A DNA stretch of 64,000 bases from CAVYXF01 sp963772335 (GTDB taxonomy: Bacteria; Pseudomonadota; Alphaproteobacteria; Rhizobiales; Rhodomicrobiaceae): the NCBI GenBank assembly GCA_963772335.1, contig CAVYXF010000007.1, positions 62,001 to 126,000 on the forward strand. The letters are read 5' to 3'. Under the pieces are notes generated by a model, which worked only from the letters and a program-made list of their open reading frames with translations, made no database searches and was not told where the DNA came from. Positions within the stretch are counted from its first letter, which is position 1. Each line of letters starts with the position of its first letter. Shown piece after piece: positions 50,727 through 58,858 of the stretch. The translations under genes were made by a program, and so were the position numbers.

Positions 50727-50830
50727 TCGTCTAGCCAAAAGTCCCTTGCCCGCCCTTGGCTTCGCCTCTCCCTCTTCCTGAAGGCGAACGCTTGTCGCTC
50801 GCCGCATCGGCTCACGATGCGGGAGAGGGC

Positions 50831-50865
50831 GGACGCCGTCAGGCGTCCGGGTGAGGGGGCTTTTT
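50831..50865 (+). terminator. hairpin with T tract
   Basis: GGACGCC-GTCA-GGCGTCC is a perfect 7-bp stem with a 4-base loop, followed after 12 bases by T5. It lies after the DUF882 stop within a repeat-like, GC-rich segment (50750-50860). Confidence 0.45.
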
Positions 50866-50884
50866 GTTCCAGATTGTCAACTGG

Positions 50885-51382
50885 CTAGCCGAGAAACGAG
50901 CCGGTCTTGGAAACGTTCGGGCCGGTTTCGGCGGCTTCCACTGTCAGCACGATGCCTTCGGCGTGCTTGACCCGCACCAGCTGACCTGCCGGCAGGCTGG
51001 GACCGGTCACCGTCCAAACCGTATCACCCACCTTCATGCGCCCGCGTCCGCCGATAATGGCATCGGTCAGCAAAAAGGTCTGTCCGACAAGCTGGCGTCC
51101 GCGCTGGTTGAGGAGCGGGCGGTCGCTTTCGACCTCCCGGTGCGATCCCCATAACGCGCGGCCAAGCAGCAGCGAGAGCACGGAGAACCCGCAAAATGCG
51201 AGCAGCGGCCAGGGGTTGGCGAGCGGAACGGCAAACAGCAACGCCCCGGTTCCGGCCGAGGCGATGGCGAACCAGACCAGAAAGAAGCCCGGCGCGCTGA
51301 TGTCGAGCGCGAACAGAATAGCCGCGAGCGCCAGCCAGCCCCAGGGGCTTTCCCCGGACACAACCTCATTCAGCCAATCCAT
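50885..51382 (-). CDS. NfeD-family membrane protein
   Basis: 165 residues: about three membrane segments (LALAAILFALDISAPGFFLV, AGTGALLFAVPLANPWPLLA) and a C-terminal OB-fold (VGDTVWTVTGPSLPAGQLVR). This is the short NfeD form lacking the protease domain. ATG at 51382 with AGGACAGGG upstream. The stomatin gene stops 19 bases upstream; the NfeD-stomatin pair is a conserved membrane-microdomain unit. Confidence 0.93.
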   Translation of the reverse strand: MDWLNEVVSGESPWGWLALAAILFALDISAPGFFLVWFAIASAGTGALLFAVPLANPWPLLAFCGFSVLSLLLGRALWGSHREVESDRPLLNQRGRQLVGQTFLLTDAIIGGRGRMKVGDTVWTVTGPSLPAGQLVRVKHAEGIVLTVEAAETGPNVSKTGSFLG

Positions 51383-51401
51383 CGCCCTGTCCTCTGATTG
51401 C

Positions 51402-52427
51402 TCAGGAAACCGTCGGCACGGAGCCGCTGGGCGGGCGCGAACGCGGCCCGGTCGGCGCCGAGGAAGCAGTCCCCGCCATCCCCTCAGCCAGCTTGCCGTC
51501 AACCTTACCGCCGAGACCGCCGAACACTTCTCGGGTGATCTCGGCAATGCCGCCGATCGAGCCGATCACGCCGGCCGCCTCGACGGGCAGCATCAGCACT
51601 TTCTGGTTCGGTGCCGAGGCCAGCGCCTTCAGCGCTTCGACATAGTTGTTGGCGATGAAATAGTTGATGGCGTGGACATTTCCCGCGGAGATTGCCTCAC
51701 TCACCATGCGCGTGGCGTTGGCTTCAGCCTCAGCCGAGCGCTCGCGCGCTTCGGCGTCGCGGAAGGCAGCCTCCTTGCGGCCCTCGGCGGCGAGCACCTG
51801 CGCCTGCTTCTGACCTTCGGCTTTGAGGATTTCGGACTGCCGGCGCCCTTCCGCCTCCAGGATCGCGGCGCGCTTGTCGCGCTCGGCCTTCATCTGCCGG
51901 CCCATGCTGTCGACGAGATCGGCGGGCGGAGCGATGTCCTTGATCTCGACGCGCGTGACCTTCACCCCCCAGGGGTTGGTCGCCTCGTCGACGATATGCA
52001 GCAGCCGCACATTGATCTGGTCGCGGTTGGAGAGCAGCTCGTCGAGGTCCATCGAGCCCATCACCGTGCGGATGTTGGTCATGGTGAGATTGAGGATCGC
52101 GGTCTCCACGTCCTGCACCTCATAGGCGGCCTGGGCGGCGTCGAGCACCTGGAAGAAGGCAATGGCATCGACGGTGACCAGCGCATTGTCCTTGGTGATG
52201 ACCTCTTGCGTGGGCACATCGAGCACGCGCTCCATCATGTTCACCCGGCGCCCGACCTGCTCGATGAACGGCACGATGATGCCAAGGCCCGGATGCAGCG
52301 TCCGGACATATCTGCCAAGCCGCTGAACGGTGTAGTTGTAGCCCTGCGGCACGACTTTCGCCGTCGAGATGACCGTGGCAACGATCAAGACGACGAGGGT
52401 CAGAACGAAGATGGTAAAGCCTGACAT
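51402..52427 (-). CDS. SPFH/band 7 (stomatin-like, QmcA-type) protein
   Basis: 341 residues: N-terminal membrane helix (FTIFVLTLVVLIVATVISTA), band-7 domain (VVPQGYNYTVQRLGRYVRTL, NVMMERVLDVPTQEVITKDN, MGSMDLDELLSNRDQINVRL), then a coiled coil (AERDKRAAILEAEGRRQSEI). The tail ends in a Gly/Pro-rich segment. Forms oligomeric assemblies at the inner membrane and partners with the NfeD protein encoded just downstream. Confidence 0.94.
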   Translation of the reverse strand: MSGFTIFVLTLVVLIVATVISTAKVVPQGYNYTVQRLGRYVRTLHPGLGIIVPFIEQVGRRVNMMERVLDVPTQEVITKDNALVTVDAIAFFQVLDAAQAAYEVQDVETAILNLTMTNIRTVMGSMDLDELLSNRDQINVRLLHIVDEATNPWGVKVTRVEIKDIAPPADLVDSMGRQMKAERDKRAAILEAEGRRQSEILKAEGQKQAQVLAAEGRKEAAFRDAEARERSAEAEANATRMVSEAISAGNVHAINYFIANNYVEALKALASAPNQKVLMLPVEAAGVIGSIGGIAEITREVFGGLGGKVDGKLAEGMAGTASSAPTGPRSRPPSGSVPTVS

Positions 52428-52785
52428 GGCTCTCCCTCCAAAAAGACATGCCCAGAATTAGGGAACTCCGCGTAAAAAATGAAGTAGGTTTTTGCGAGGG
52501 CGCTAGCGCGGCGTTTGCACCTCGCGAAGCGGACTTATGAAGTCTACGCCACAGGCGCGACCGCAATCCTCGAAGGTGGAGATCCAAGTTCCCTTGCAGC
52601 AACGAGGATGAGAATTGGATCCCGTTTACACGGGGACCGGCAATGCGGCCCGGAGCTGGCTACATCGCTCGGCCGTAAGCGTGGGTTAGAGCGCTGGACG
52701 CTCCGCTGAACGCGGAGCTGCGCTCTAAATCTTTATTGGTGCATCGGATTTATCCGAAAAGTGCTTACACTTTTCGGTCCGATGC
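52428..52785. other. intergenic region with dispersed repeat
   Basis: About 360 bases between the stomatin-like gene and ferrochelatase (both minus strand). Nothing coding was recognised. Copy 2 of the 105-bp repeat fills its right part, up to the stop codon of ferrochelatase. Confidence 0.55.
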
Positions 52786-52789
52786 ACTA
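52686..52789. repeat. 105-bp dispersed repeat, copy 2, at the end of hemH
   Basis: Same sequence as 40011-40115 with a few changes. Its last bases (cta, 52787-52789) are the complement of the TAG stop codon of the ferrochelatase gene, so the repeat supplies the stop. Confidence 0.85.
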
Positions 52790-53845
52790 AAGCCAGCCCT
52801 GCAATTCGCGGCGGATATGCGCTTCGAGAAAGGCCATGCCTTCCGGGCTGTCATTGAGGCAGGGGAGAGTGGCATAGCGTTCGCCGCCATGCTCGTGGAA
52901 GGCTTCGCCACCTTGCATGGCGATCTCCTCCAGCGTCTCGACGCAGTCGGCGGCAAAGCCGGGCGTCAAAACGGCAAGCCGCTTTATGCCTTCATCCGCG
53001 AGGCGCTTGATGGTCTCGTCCGTATAGGGCTGCAGCCATTCCGCCCGCCCGAACCGCGACTGGAAGGTGAGAATCAGCTTCTTGTCGTCCCAGCCGAGCG
53101 CCTCGCGCAGGAGCCGCGTGGTCTTGTGGCAGTGGCAGTGATAGGGGTCACCTTTGCGGAAATATTCGAGCGGCAGGCCATGATAGGAGGCGATCACCAC
53201 CTCCGGCTCGAAATCGAGGCTAGCCAGGCTCCGGCGCATCGAGGCGGCGAGCGCATCGATATAAGGGGGGAAGTCGTAATAGGGCGGCGCGACGCGCAAA
53301 CTCGGCTGCCAGCGCATGGTTTTCAGGCAATCGAACGCCTTGTCGCAGACGGTTGCCGTGGTTGCCGCGGAATATTGCGGATAGAGCGGCACGAGCAGAA
53401 TGCGCTCGCATCCCTCCTCTTGCAGCGCCTTCAGCCGCGAGGCGATCGAGGGGTTGCCATAGCGCATGCCCCAGTCCACGCTGAGATTCGGGCTCGCCGC
53501 AAAGGCGGCGCGCAGCTTATCGGCCTGGCCGCGGGTGATGGTGCGCAAGGGGCTCTCGTCGAGCTCCTTGTTCCAGATCGCCTTATAGGCCTCACCCGAG
53601 GAGGTTGGCCGTTTGCGCAGCACCATGGTGTTGAGGATCACCCACCAGATCACCGGATTGGTCTCGATCACGCGGCGGTCGGAGAGGAACTCCTTCAGAT
53701 AGCGGCGCATCGGCCAGTAGCTGGTTGCATCGGGCGTGCCGAGATTGACGATCAGCACGCCGATCCTGCCGAAGCGAATGGCAGGATGGGTAGGCTGGCC
53801 TTGCGGCGTTGCTGCCTGGGGCTCGTCCTGTGATTTTTTGAGCAT
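52787..53845 (-). CDS. hemH: ferrochelatase
   Basis: About 352 residues from the ATG at 53845 (a GTG at 53875 would add ten). Inserts Fe2+ into protoporphyrin IX. Recognisable blocks are GVLIVNLGTPDATSYWPMRR, RVIETNPVIWWVILNTMVLR, the catalytic-His VVIASYHGLPLEYFRKGDPY, LTFQSRFGRAEWLQPYTDET and the C-terminal LTPGFAADCVETLEEI with EHGGERYATLPCLND. The stop codon lies in the dispersed repeat, which may mean that the gene's original end was replaced by repeat insertion. Confidence 0.96.
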   Translation of the reverse strand: MLKKSQDEPQAATPQGQPTHPAIRFGRIGVLIVNLGTPDATSYWPMRRYLKEFLSDRRVIETNPVIWWVILNTMVLRKRPTSSGEAYKAIWNKELDESPLRTITRGQADKLRAAFAASPNLSVDWGMRYGNPSIASRLKALQEEGCERILLVPLYPQYSAATTATVCDKAFDCLKTMRWQPSLRVAPPYYDFPPYIDALAASMRRSLASLDFEPEVVIASYHGLPLEYFRKGDPYHCHCHKTTRLLREALGWDDKKLILTFQSRFGRAEWLQPYTDETIKRLADEGIKRLAVLTPGFAADCVETLEEIAMQGGEAFHEHGGERYATLPCLNDSPEGMAFLEAHIRRELQGWL

Positions 53846-54088
53846 GTTCGATGTGTCCGTTCTCGACGCAACCACCTACCGCGTGTCGGGCGGGATGGAA
53901 AGGCCATTTGCCCTAAGCTGGAGCGGCTTTTTGACCAAATGGCGGAGCTTAGCGGGGTTGTGCTTAGCGTTTTGCCACGGGTCCCCCGCCTCTATTGCGC
54001 CTCATAAGCTTGCCCGTCACCCTTTCCTCTTGCCGATCACGCCGCTAAAAGGGCAGGCGAACCGACGGCGCGAGGATACAAAGGCGAC

Positions 54089-54895
54089 ATGAACGGCACA
54101 AACCCGCCATCTCTTTTCAGCGCGGTCGATGCCGGCTCGCGCCAGCCGATCTCCTGCTATATCCGCACCCTCAACGAGGAACGGCGCATCGCCGAAGTGA
54201 TCCGCGCTGCCTTCCAGGTGGCGAGCGAGGTGATCGTGGTCGATTCCGGCTCCACGGACGCCACGCTCGACCTCGCCCGTGCCGCCGGCGCGCAGGTCAT
54301 CGAGCAGCCCTGGCTCGGCAATGGCAGGCAGAAGCGCGTCGGCGAGGATGCGGCGCGCCACGACTGGCTGCTCGACCTCGACGCCGACGAAGTGGTGTCG
54401 CCGGAGCTCGCCGCCGAAATCCGCGCGCTGTTTGAGGAAAGCCCGCCGCTCAACATGTACAGGATCAAAGTGGTGACGGTGCCCCCGTTCGGCGAGCCCT
54501 GGTGGACCTTCAAACTCAAATTCGTCATCAAGCTCTACAACAAGCGCCATATCCGCATTCCCGATCACGCCGCCTGGGACCAGTTCACCCCTTCACCGCA
54601 GGACAAGATCGGCAGGCTGCGCGCACCGCTCCTGCACTACCAGTTCACCGGCATCGAGCTCGTGCTGGCGAAGCTGAACAGAGCCACCTCCATCCGTGCG
54701 CGAGAGAGCCGGCTGAAATCGTTGCCGATGGTGATCGCGCGCATCATTTTCGGAATGCCTTTTTATTTTTTCCGAGAATATATCCTGAACGGGCTCTTCA
54801 AAGGCGGGGTTTACGGCTTTGCTTACGCTTTGACGCTCGCATTCGGCCGCTGGCTGAAAGACGTCAAAATGTATGAGCGCCACATGAACCGCTAG
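54089..54895 (+). CDS. family 2 glycosyltransferase (WaaE/KdtX-like)
   Basis: 268 residues. SCYIRTLNEERRIAEVI, VIVVDSGSTDATLDLARAAG and the DxD-type DWLLDLDADEVVSPEL form the GT-A domain; the C-terminal part NRATSIRARESRLKSLPMVI and FYFFREYILNGLFKGGVYGF is the WaaE-group hydrophobic tail. It likely adds a sugar to lipopolysaccharide core on the cytoplasmic face. AAAGGCGAC precedes the ATG. It is divergent from hemH. Confidence 0.94.
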   Translation: MNGTNPPSLFSAVDAGSRQPISCYIRTLNEERRIAEVIRAAFQVASEVIVVDSGSTDATLDLARAAGAQVIEQPWLGNGRQKRVGEDAARHDWLLDLDADEVVSPELAAEIRALFEESPPLNMYRIKVVTVPPFGEPWWTFKLKFVIKLYNKRHIRIPDHAAWDQFTPSPQDKIGRLRAPLLHYQFTGIELVLAKLNRATSIRARESRLKSLPMVIARIIFGMPFYFFREYILNGLFKGGVYGFAYALTLAFGRWLKDVKMYERHMNR

Positions 54896-54998
54896 GCCGC
54901 CTCGCGGCGTCTCAAGAGATGATGGTCGTCCGCGATGGTGCAACGCTTCCAGCGTTAGCAGCAATCCCGGCTGCCTGCTGCTAAACGCTTGTAATCAC

Positions 54999-55023
54999 GG
55001 AACAAATTGCATGAAGGCCGGTT
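54999..55023 (+). promoter_or_regulatory. EcfG-type promoter candidate of the usg-like gene
   Basis: GGAAC (54999-55003), 16-base spacer, GGTT (55020-55023): one mismatch. It lies 45 bases before the ATG at 55068. Confidence 0.45.
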
Positions 55024-55067
55024 GTCACTTATCATCGATGCTGTGTCCTGGCAATAACGAGGTGTCC

Positions 55068-55337
55068 ATGGCCGATCAGAATTTTGTTGCGCAGCTCAAG
55101 GGCTATAGCCTGACCACCGCAGAAATTCTCTACCGGATGCCTGACCATCCCGGTGTTCTCCAAACCTTCCTCTGGCAAGAATACGATGCCGCCCCGCGTT
55201 TCCCGCGGCTGTTCGCCTTCCTGAACTACTGGCGGGACAATCTGGATGGGCCACTTTTCCGAGTAACGGTCTCCCACAAGAAGCTGATTTCGCCGACCGA
55301 ATTCCGCTATGTAGACGGCCAGTTCGTATTGCATTAG
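55068..55337 (+). CDS. usg: Usg-family protein
   Basis: 89 residues: MADQNFVAQLKGYSLTTAEI, LYRMPDHPGVLQTFLWQEYD and APRFPRLFAFLNYWRDNLDG match the Usg family, first seen beside the tryptophan genes of alphaproteobacteria. Function unknown. The ATG at 55068 has GAGG five bases upstream; the longer upstream reading lacks conserved residues. An EcfG-type promoter lies upstream, so stress control is possible. Confidence 0.85.
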   Translation: MADQNFVAQLKGYSLTTAEILYRMPDHPGVLQTFLWQEYDAAPRFPRLFAFLNYWRDNLDGPLFRVTVSHKKLISPTEFRYVDGQFVLH

Positions 55338-55399
55338 GGCGCGATGATTTGACGTTGCTCCACCATCCGAATTGCGAGCCGAAGGCGAAGCAATGCAGC

Positions 55400-55659
55400 G
55401 TGCGCAAGGCGGTCAAATGGAACTCGCCGTTCTACGGAGTGAAGGACCAGGAGGAGGCTGGTTCCTCACCTTCCACTGCTTCACAAACTACCTGAAGGTG
55501 GCGTTCTTCCGCGGCGCATTGCTTCGTCCTGTCCCGCCCGTCGCGTCCAATCAGAAGGAGGTGCGCTGCCTCCACATCCACGAGGACGACCAGCTCGATG
55601 AAGCGCAGCTCGCTTCCTGGGTGAAGCAGGTCAGCGAATTGCCGGGGCAGCGAATGTGA
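55400..55659 (+). pseudogene. DUF1801 gene remnant, N-terminus missing and frameshifted
   Basis: VRKAVKWNSPFYGVKDQ is in one frame and GGGWFLTFHCFTNYLKVAFF with RGALLRPVPPV...LDEAQLASWVKQVSELPG in the next. Together they match a DUF1801 protein that should have about 50 more N-terminal residues, which are not present. The shift lies near 55449-55458 (deleting one base restores the frame). No start codon with a ribosome site precedes it. Confidence 0.7.
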
Positions 55660-55822
55660 GTAGCATGTCGCGAGTTGCCAATGGCCGTCGACGGAGTGAC
55701 CGCTTTTGGACCGGAAGCGACACTCTCGCTCCCTAGCGAGGATCGTCACGCGACGACCCTGCAAACGCCATTGATCGACACCAGAGGTGCGGCAGGCCTT
55801 TGCAGGCCTGCCGCTTGGGCAA

Positions 55823-56005
55823 TTAGTGCCCGTGGCGGGACTGATAGTCCCAGAAAGCCCGACTGCCTTCCGCGCTGCTTGACGGAAAGCCGCCATGGGG
55901 CTCTAACTCGTCGACGAAACGCGAGCCGCGGGGGGCAGCCATCGTCGCTGATGTGCTGCTCACGATCGTCGCTATAATCAGGATAGAACGAAACAGGGTA
56001 GTCAT
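55823..56005 (-). CDS. small secreted protein of unknown function
   Basis: 60 residues: MTTLFRSILIIATIVSSTSA is a Sec signal peptide, cleaved near TMAAP, leaving about 35 residues ending FWDYQSRHGH. AAGGAG precedes the ATG at good spacing, which makes a real gene likely. No family is recognised. Divergent or unrelated neighbours. Confidence 0.7.
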   Translation of the reverse strand: MTTLFRSILIIATIVSSTSATMAAPRGSRFVDELEPHGGFPSSSAEGSRAFWDYQSRHGH

Positions 56006-56399
56006 TTGATTGCTCCTTTTTGATCAGCTCGGAACCGCTGCGTGATTGCCTCACGGCCTGAGCGGATGAGTGACACTTTGCTCTTTGGGACAGGTTGCGT
56101 CGTTGGCATTTCTCAACCGAATTTCCGGTCGGGCCCGGTGTTGAATTCAGTCTTCGCGCTGGCGGCCGCGCACTCTCAGAAGGGCAACCGTAATAAGGCG
56201 CAGGCGGCTGTCATCGCGCGCTCGCGGAACGGGAGCAAAACATTCCGGTACGCCGAAAAGCTATCGCTGCTCTTGAAGAGTACGCGCGACTGGTGGCTGG
56301 AATGCAGGGCGCCGCCAGACAAATTCGCGTCGTCGGAGTTACCGAAACGGTGCGCAATGCCGAAGTCCTTGGCTACAGTGCCGTTCTCAAAGATTGGTC

Positions 56400-56787
56400 T
56401 CACGAATTGTCGGGCGCTTGCGGGAGCGTGAAGTAAAACGTCGTGCCTTCGCTTGGGGCCGATGCAAGGCAGATATGGTCGCCATGACGCTCCACGATGC
56501 GCTTCACAAAGGCAAGGCCGGCGCCGGTCCCGTACGCCTCCGAGGCTTGGGAAGCGTGGAGGCGCTTGAACATCCGGAAGATCTCGTCGTGACACTCCAC
56601 GGGGATGCCGACGCCATTGTCCTTCACATAGAAGACGTCTTTCTCAACCGTCTCGCCGTTTGCGGCTTTGGGGGGAGCCAATCTCGATCCGCAGGATGTC
56701 CTTATCGTTGTATTTGAGCGCGTTGGCAACCAGGTTGTGGAACATAAATTCCGGGAAAAACACCTGATGCAATTTGCTGCCGCTCAT
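56400..56787 (-). pseudogene. histidine kinase ATPase-domain remnant, frameshifted
   Basis: An N-box (FMFHNLVANALKYNDKDILR) is in one frame and a G1/G2 region (FYVKDNGVGIPVECHDEIFR, AYGTGAGLAFVKRIVERHG) in the next. A run of six G on the plus strand (56670-56675) sits at the junction; five G would restore one frame. The dimerisation and sensor parts are missing upstream, so this is only the C-terminal piece of a sensor kinase. Confidence 0.75.
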
Positions 56788-56892
56788 TGAGGAACTGTTT
56801 TTACCCGGCAGGCGAACGCCTCGTTCACTTGTTGCGATTGCCTTGACGCACCATAGTCAGGTGACGGCAGTCGTAGGGAGGCGACAACCATC

Positions 56893-57358
56893 ATGAAGGG
56901 CAGCGGCGCGAAGGAAGCAGCACCAGAAGAACTCTCCCTCCCAGCTGATCGATGCCCGCATCGCGGAACTCGGCGATTGGCGAGGCGAGATGCTGGCGCG
57001 GCTTCGCGCTCTCATCAAAGAGGCTGATCCCGAAGTGGTCGAGGCGGTGAAGTGGAGAAAGCCGTCGAACATGATGGGGGTTCCGGTGTGGGAGCACGAC
57101 GGCATCATCTGCACCGGCGAGACCTACAAGGATAAAGTCAAGCTGACCTTCGCGAGCGGTGCCGCACTTTCCGACCCGTCAGGCCTTTTCAATTCCAGCC
57201 TCGAAGGCAACACGCGGCGCGCCATCGACATTCATGAGGGCGACAAGATCGACGAAGAGGCGCTGAAGGCGCTTATTCGCGCTGCCGTCGCGCTGAACAC
57301 GTCCAAGCCAGCCAAGGCTCGCCCCGCCCGTTCCGAGAAGAAGCCAAAGAGCGCCTGA
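56893..57358 (+). pseudogene. DUF1801 protein gene with early frameshift
   Basis: ATG at 56893 starts MKGSGAKEAAPE, then the frame must shift (near 56923-56932) to read KNSPSQLIDARIAELGDWRG and the intact DUF1801 part MLARLRALIKEADPEVVEAV, VWEHDGIICTGETYKDKVKL. In the second frame there is no start codon before an internal ATG at 56990. Removing one base joins them. If the shift is real, only a shortened protein from 56990 could be made. Confidence 0.6.
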
Positions 57359-57391
57359 GGCGCGTCGCGTCGACCTCATCAGGCCCCCAGC

Positions 57392-57973
57392 TCAGCGCTG
57401 GCCGTCCCATTTCGAAATTTGCGCCACCTCTAAGCCGCCGATGCGGGCATGCGGACGCGACCCAGTGGACATGGTGAGGACGTAGACGATCTCGTCGGGG
57501 CGCGGCGCATCGGGGATCACCATCGTCATCGTATCGAAATGGCTGCGCACATAAGCGGCGTCCTTGTGATGGATCGGCACATCGAGCGCCGCGCCCATCG
57601 GCCCGACCTTGTGCGTCGACGGCACGATCGCGAGCGCCTGGCCGAGGAGTTCGCGCATGGCGTAGCCGCCGGGCGCATGCCAGAGCGCGCCGTGCTCCAT
57701 CTCTCCATCGACACCGACCAGCGCGCCTTTGCCATAGGCTTCGATCACCTTGGGGTCGCCGCCAAGCGCGGCGAGCAGCCGGGTGGAGCATTGCAGGCCA
57801 AGCGGCTTCAGCTCATCCATCATCCAGGCAACGTCCGGCTCGTAGCGGCCGGCAAACGGGTTAGCGATCACACCGGCGACCCATCCCTTGCGGCGCGGCA
57901 CGTCGAGCGGCGGCCCGCCATCATGATGCACTTCCTCCACATGGACGGCGATTTTGCGCAGCTTGACGGTCAA
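57392..57973 (-). CDS. amino acid synthesis family protein (PF06684)
   Basis: 193 residues. LRKIAVHVEEVHHDGGPPLD, VAGVIANPFAGRYEPDVAWM, GDPKVIEAYGKGALVGVDGE and MGAALDVPIHHKDAAYVRSH are typical of PF06684, a family named for a suggested role in amino acid metabolism but without a defined reaction. Start is TTG at 57973 with AAGGAG seven bases away, overlapping the stop of the upstream UPF0280 gene (TTGA). Last gene of the five-gene operon. Confidence 0.85.
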   Translation of the reverse strand: MTVKLRKIAVHVEEVHHDGGPPLDVPRRKGWVAGVIANPFAGRYEPDVAWMMDELKPLGLQCSTRLLAALGGDPKVIEAYGKGALVGVDGEMEHGALWHAPGGYAMRELLGQALAIVPSTHKVGPMGAALDVPIHHKDAAYVRSHFDTMTMVIPDAPRPDEIVYVLTMSTGSRPHARIGGLEVAQISKWDGQR

Positions 57974-58854
57974 GGGGCTACTCCTTCGCAGGCGAGAGGG
58001 CGGAATCGTGAGGCCTCGCCGACCGTCAGCGTCTCCCCTTGCAGGGTCAGCGCCGCAGCGGCGATCAGGCCATAGCGGCGATAATGTTCTGCGCACCGCT
58101 CCCCTGCGGTCAAGGCCGCCGCGATCTGGGCTGCGCTGAGGGGGCCGACATCGACGGTGACCAGCTTGTCGCCGAGGTCGCTGTCCGGATCGAGGTCGCA
58201 GGCCGGGGCGCGGCGGATTGCCGGGCCGTCGATATTCACCGCATTGGCGATCAGCGTCGCGGCCGCATCGGCCTCGGCAGCGCTTCGGGCCAGCACGGTA
58301 ACGCTGTCGGCGATGCCGAGACTGAAAGAGCGCCCGCGCCACCCCGAGGTGGCAATGCCGCCGATCCCATACCCGCCGTTGAGCGTAATCTGACCGTCCA
58401 TGTCGGGGATGGGATCCTGCATCAGCGCGCCGGCAATGCCGATCTCGAGCCGCTCAGCCGGCGCGAGATGCACGGCGATATCGCCCCCGTTATTGACAAA
58501 AGCTTTCGTGAGCGGCGCGGCCGACAGCATCGCCGCCAAGAGTTCATCCGCGACCGCCCCGGCAACCGCCGCCATTGGCGTGATGAACACCGGGGCAAAG
58601 GGCGTGCAGGCTGCCAGCATGCGACGCGCGACGGGCCCCGCAAGGTTCGGAGCGGCATCCATCGGCTTCCTCAGTTCGGCCAGCTCGCCGACCAGCTCGC
58701 CCAGCACGGATCGGAAGCGCCCAGTGACGGCCTGATAGGCAAGACGCAGGGCAGGGGGCTCGCCCCATGCCTTCAGGACTACATCAATGGGCCCATGCTG
58801 AAGATGCAGCCGCTCGGCCGTGAGCCATTGCACGGCCGCGTGCTCGCTGACCAC
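57970..58854 (-). CDS. UPF0280 family protein (ApbE-like fold)
   Basis: 294 residues from a GTG at 58854 with AAGGAG seven bases upstream. LVGELAELRKPMDAAPNLAG, PVARRMLAACTPFAPVFITP, TKAFVNNGGDIAVHLAPAER and GGIATSGWRGRSFSLGIADS are typical of UPF0280/COG2122, which is related to the flavin transferase ApbE. It may attach flavin or act on a flavin-bound enzyme; in this operon a partner reductase is the obvious candidate. The start lies 4 bases after the upstream stop, and its stop overlaps the next gene. Confidence 0.85.
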   Translation of the reverse strand: MVSEHAAVQWLTAERLHLQHGPIDVVLKAWGEPPALRLAYQAVTGRFRSVLGELVGELAELRKPMDAAPNLAGPVARRMLAACTPFAPVFITPMAAVAGAVADELLAAMLSAAPLTKAFVNNGGDIAVHLAPAERLEIGIAGALMQDPIPDMDGQITLNGGYGIGGIATSGWRGRSFSLGIADSVTVLARSAAEADAAATLIANAVNIDGPAIRRAPACDLDPDSDLGDKLVTVDVGPLSAAQIAAALTAGERCAEHYRRYGLIAAAALTLQGETLTVGEASRFRPLACEGVAP

Positions 58855-58858
58855 GGCT

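Noticed and set aside
52451..52476. GGAAC-N16-AGTA upstream of the hemH repeat
   Set aside because: Poor -10 and no plus-strand gene downstream.
56226..56250. GGAAC followed 16 bases later by GGTA, as an EcfG promoter
   Set aside because: The -10 has two mismatches, and no gene starts in the right place.
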